Assembly: GCA_023410575.1 (NCBI GenBank) | Contig: JAEYPP010000074.1 | Span: forward strand, 11,294-75,293 | DNA: 64,000 bases | Origin: Bacillota bacterium | GTDB taxonomy: Bacteria > Bacillota > Clostridia > Lachnospirales > Lachnospiraceae | Direction of reading: 5' to 3' | Part shown: positions 63,881-64,000 of the stretch, piece after piece | Position numbering within the stretch: position 1 is the first letter of the stretch | Layout: each line of letters opens with the position of its first letter | The notes under the pieces: generated by a model | Databases searched by the model: none | What the model saw: only the letters and a program-made list of their open reading frames with translations | What the model was told of the DNA's origin: nothing | Position numbers and translations under genes: made by a program

Positions 63881-64000
63881 ACCACCAGTGTGAACTGGTG
63901 GTTTGCTCTGCCCCTGTAAGGGGCTATTGCCGGCATGGGCCTCAAAGGCCCTTCGAAAGTAAAAGCCTCAACCGCACCACTTTCTCTGGCTAACCCTTAC
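63881..64000 (-). mobile_element. Probable end of an IS200/IS605-type element with omega-RNA-like hairpins
   Basis: Read on the minus strand, the last 120 bases hold three perfect hairpins: GGGCC/GGCCC (63937-63951), GCCCC/GGGGC (63910-63924) and ACCACCAGT/ACTGGTGGT (63881-63902). From memory this order resembles the right ends and overlapping omega-RNAs of clostridial IS605-type tnpB elements. The tnpB gene itself would lie outside the window. All three frames are closed here, so no coding part is seen. The element would stop about 33 bases before the modA start codon. Confidence 0.5.

Noticed and set aside
63881..64000. Molybdenum cofactor riboswitch before modA
   Set aside because: The position is suggestive, but the three simple hairpins do not form the multi-branched arrangement with the conserved loops I associate with Moco RNAs, and the resemblance to an IS605-type end is better.
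1..64000. CRISPR arrays, rRNA and tRNA genes
   Set aside because: I saw no regularly spaced direct repeats with unique spacers, and no rRNA segment or tRNA cloverleaf; the only tRNA-related RNA is the T-box leader.

Overview
The window is low-GC Firmicute DNA, most like an anaerobic, spore-forming member of the Lachnospiraceae (Lachnoclostridium/Clostridium phytofermentans type). This rests on the gene families (SpoVK-like ATPase, GerW, SpoVB, RqcH), strong AGGAGG-type ribosome binding sites, the conserved asp23/yloU - fakA/yloV - recG gene order, and a nitrogenase cluster of Clostridium pasteurianum type. The species is an inference from gene content; no database was searched.

Layout. 1-5.4 kb: surface-glycan genes (a YYY-domain membrane protein cut by the window edge, a family 2 glycosyltransferase, UDP-galactopyranose mutase, a large polytopic membrane protein). 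5.5-17.4 kb: housekeeping and sporulation genes (SpoVK-like AAA+ ATPase, recG, fakA, asp23, a substrate-binding lipoprotein, rpmB, gerW, a DUF2953 protein). 17.5-23.7 kb: an unknown 468-residue protein, two ABC-2 permeases without an ATPase, pyruvate kinase and a rhomboid-like protein with a zinc ribbon. 23.9-31.8 kb: rqcH, a PHP phosphatase, mnmA-iscU-iscS and spoVB. 31.9-37.6 kb: a decarboxylase sodium-pump beta subunit with a 44-residue gamma-like gene, a chemoreceptor, a dienelactone-hydrolase-like enzyme and an AraC regulator. 37.9-41.8 kb: pheST behind a Phe T-box leader. 42.9-47.2 kb: a fused ferredoxin/[FeFe]-hydrogenase-like/chemoreceptor protein, a Cys-rich protein, a GNAT enzyme and an MsrA-MsrB fusion.

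47.3-63.9 kb is a nitrogen-fixation island read entirely on the minus strand: modA-modB-modC (molybdate uptake), a divergent GroEL, then nifH-nifI1-nifI2-nifD-nifK, a strong intercistronic hairpin, nifE, a nifN-nifB fusion, a [2Fe-2S] ferredoxin, a homocitrate synthase split into omega and alpha subunits, and a MORN-like protein with a Cys-rich tail. Together these would import molybdate, make homocitrate, build NifB-co and FeMo-co on NifEN, assemble MoFe and Fe proteins, and switch activity through the two PII-like proteins. NifU- and NifS-like genes lie 20 kb away and look like general Fe-S/tRNA-thiolation genes next to mnmA.

Several noncoding elements stand out. (a) A conserved core of about 65 bases occurs three times, each time enclosed by different but self-complementary arms, in 3' gene ends; one copy lies inside a larger set of inverted repeats. 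(b) A 201-bp MITE-like nested palindrome follows rqcH, and a truncated relative follows the next gene. (c) A chain of short hairpins lies between recG and fakA. (d) The window ends, just upstream of modA, in a three-hairpin structure resembling the end of an IS200/IS605-type element and its omega-RNA. The most interesting protein-level observations are the hydrogenase-like chemoreceptor, the nif-linked GroEL and the MORN-like gene at the end of the nif operon.
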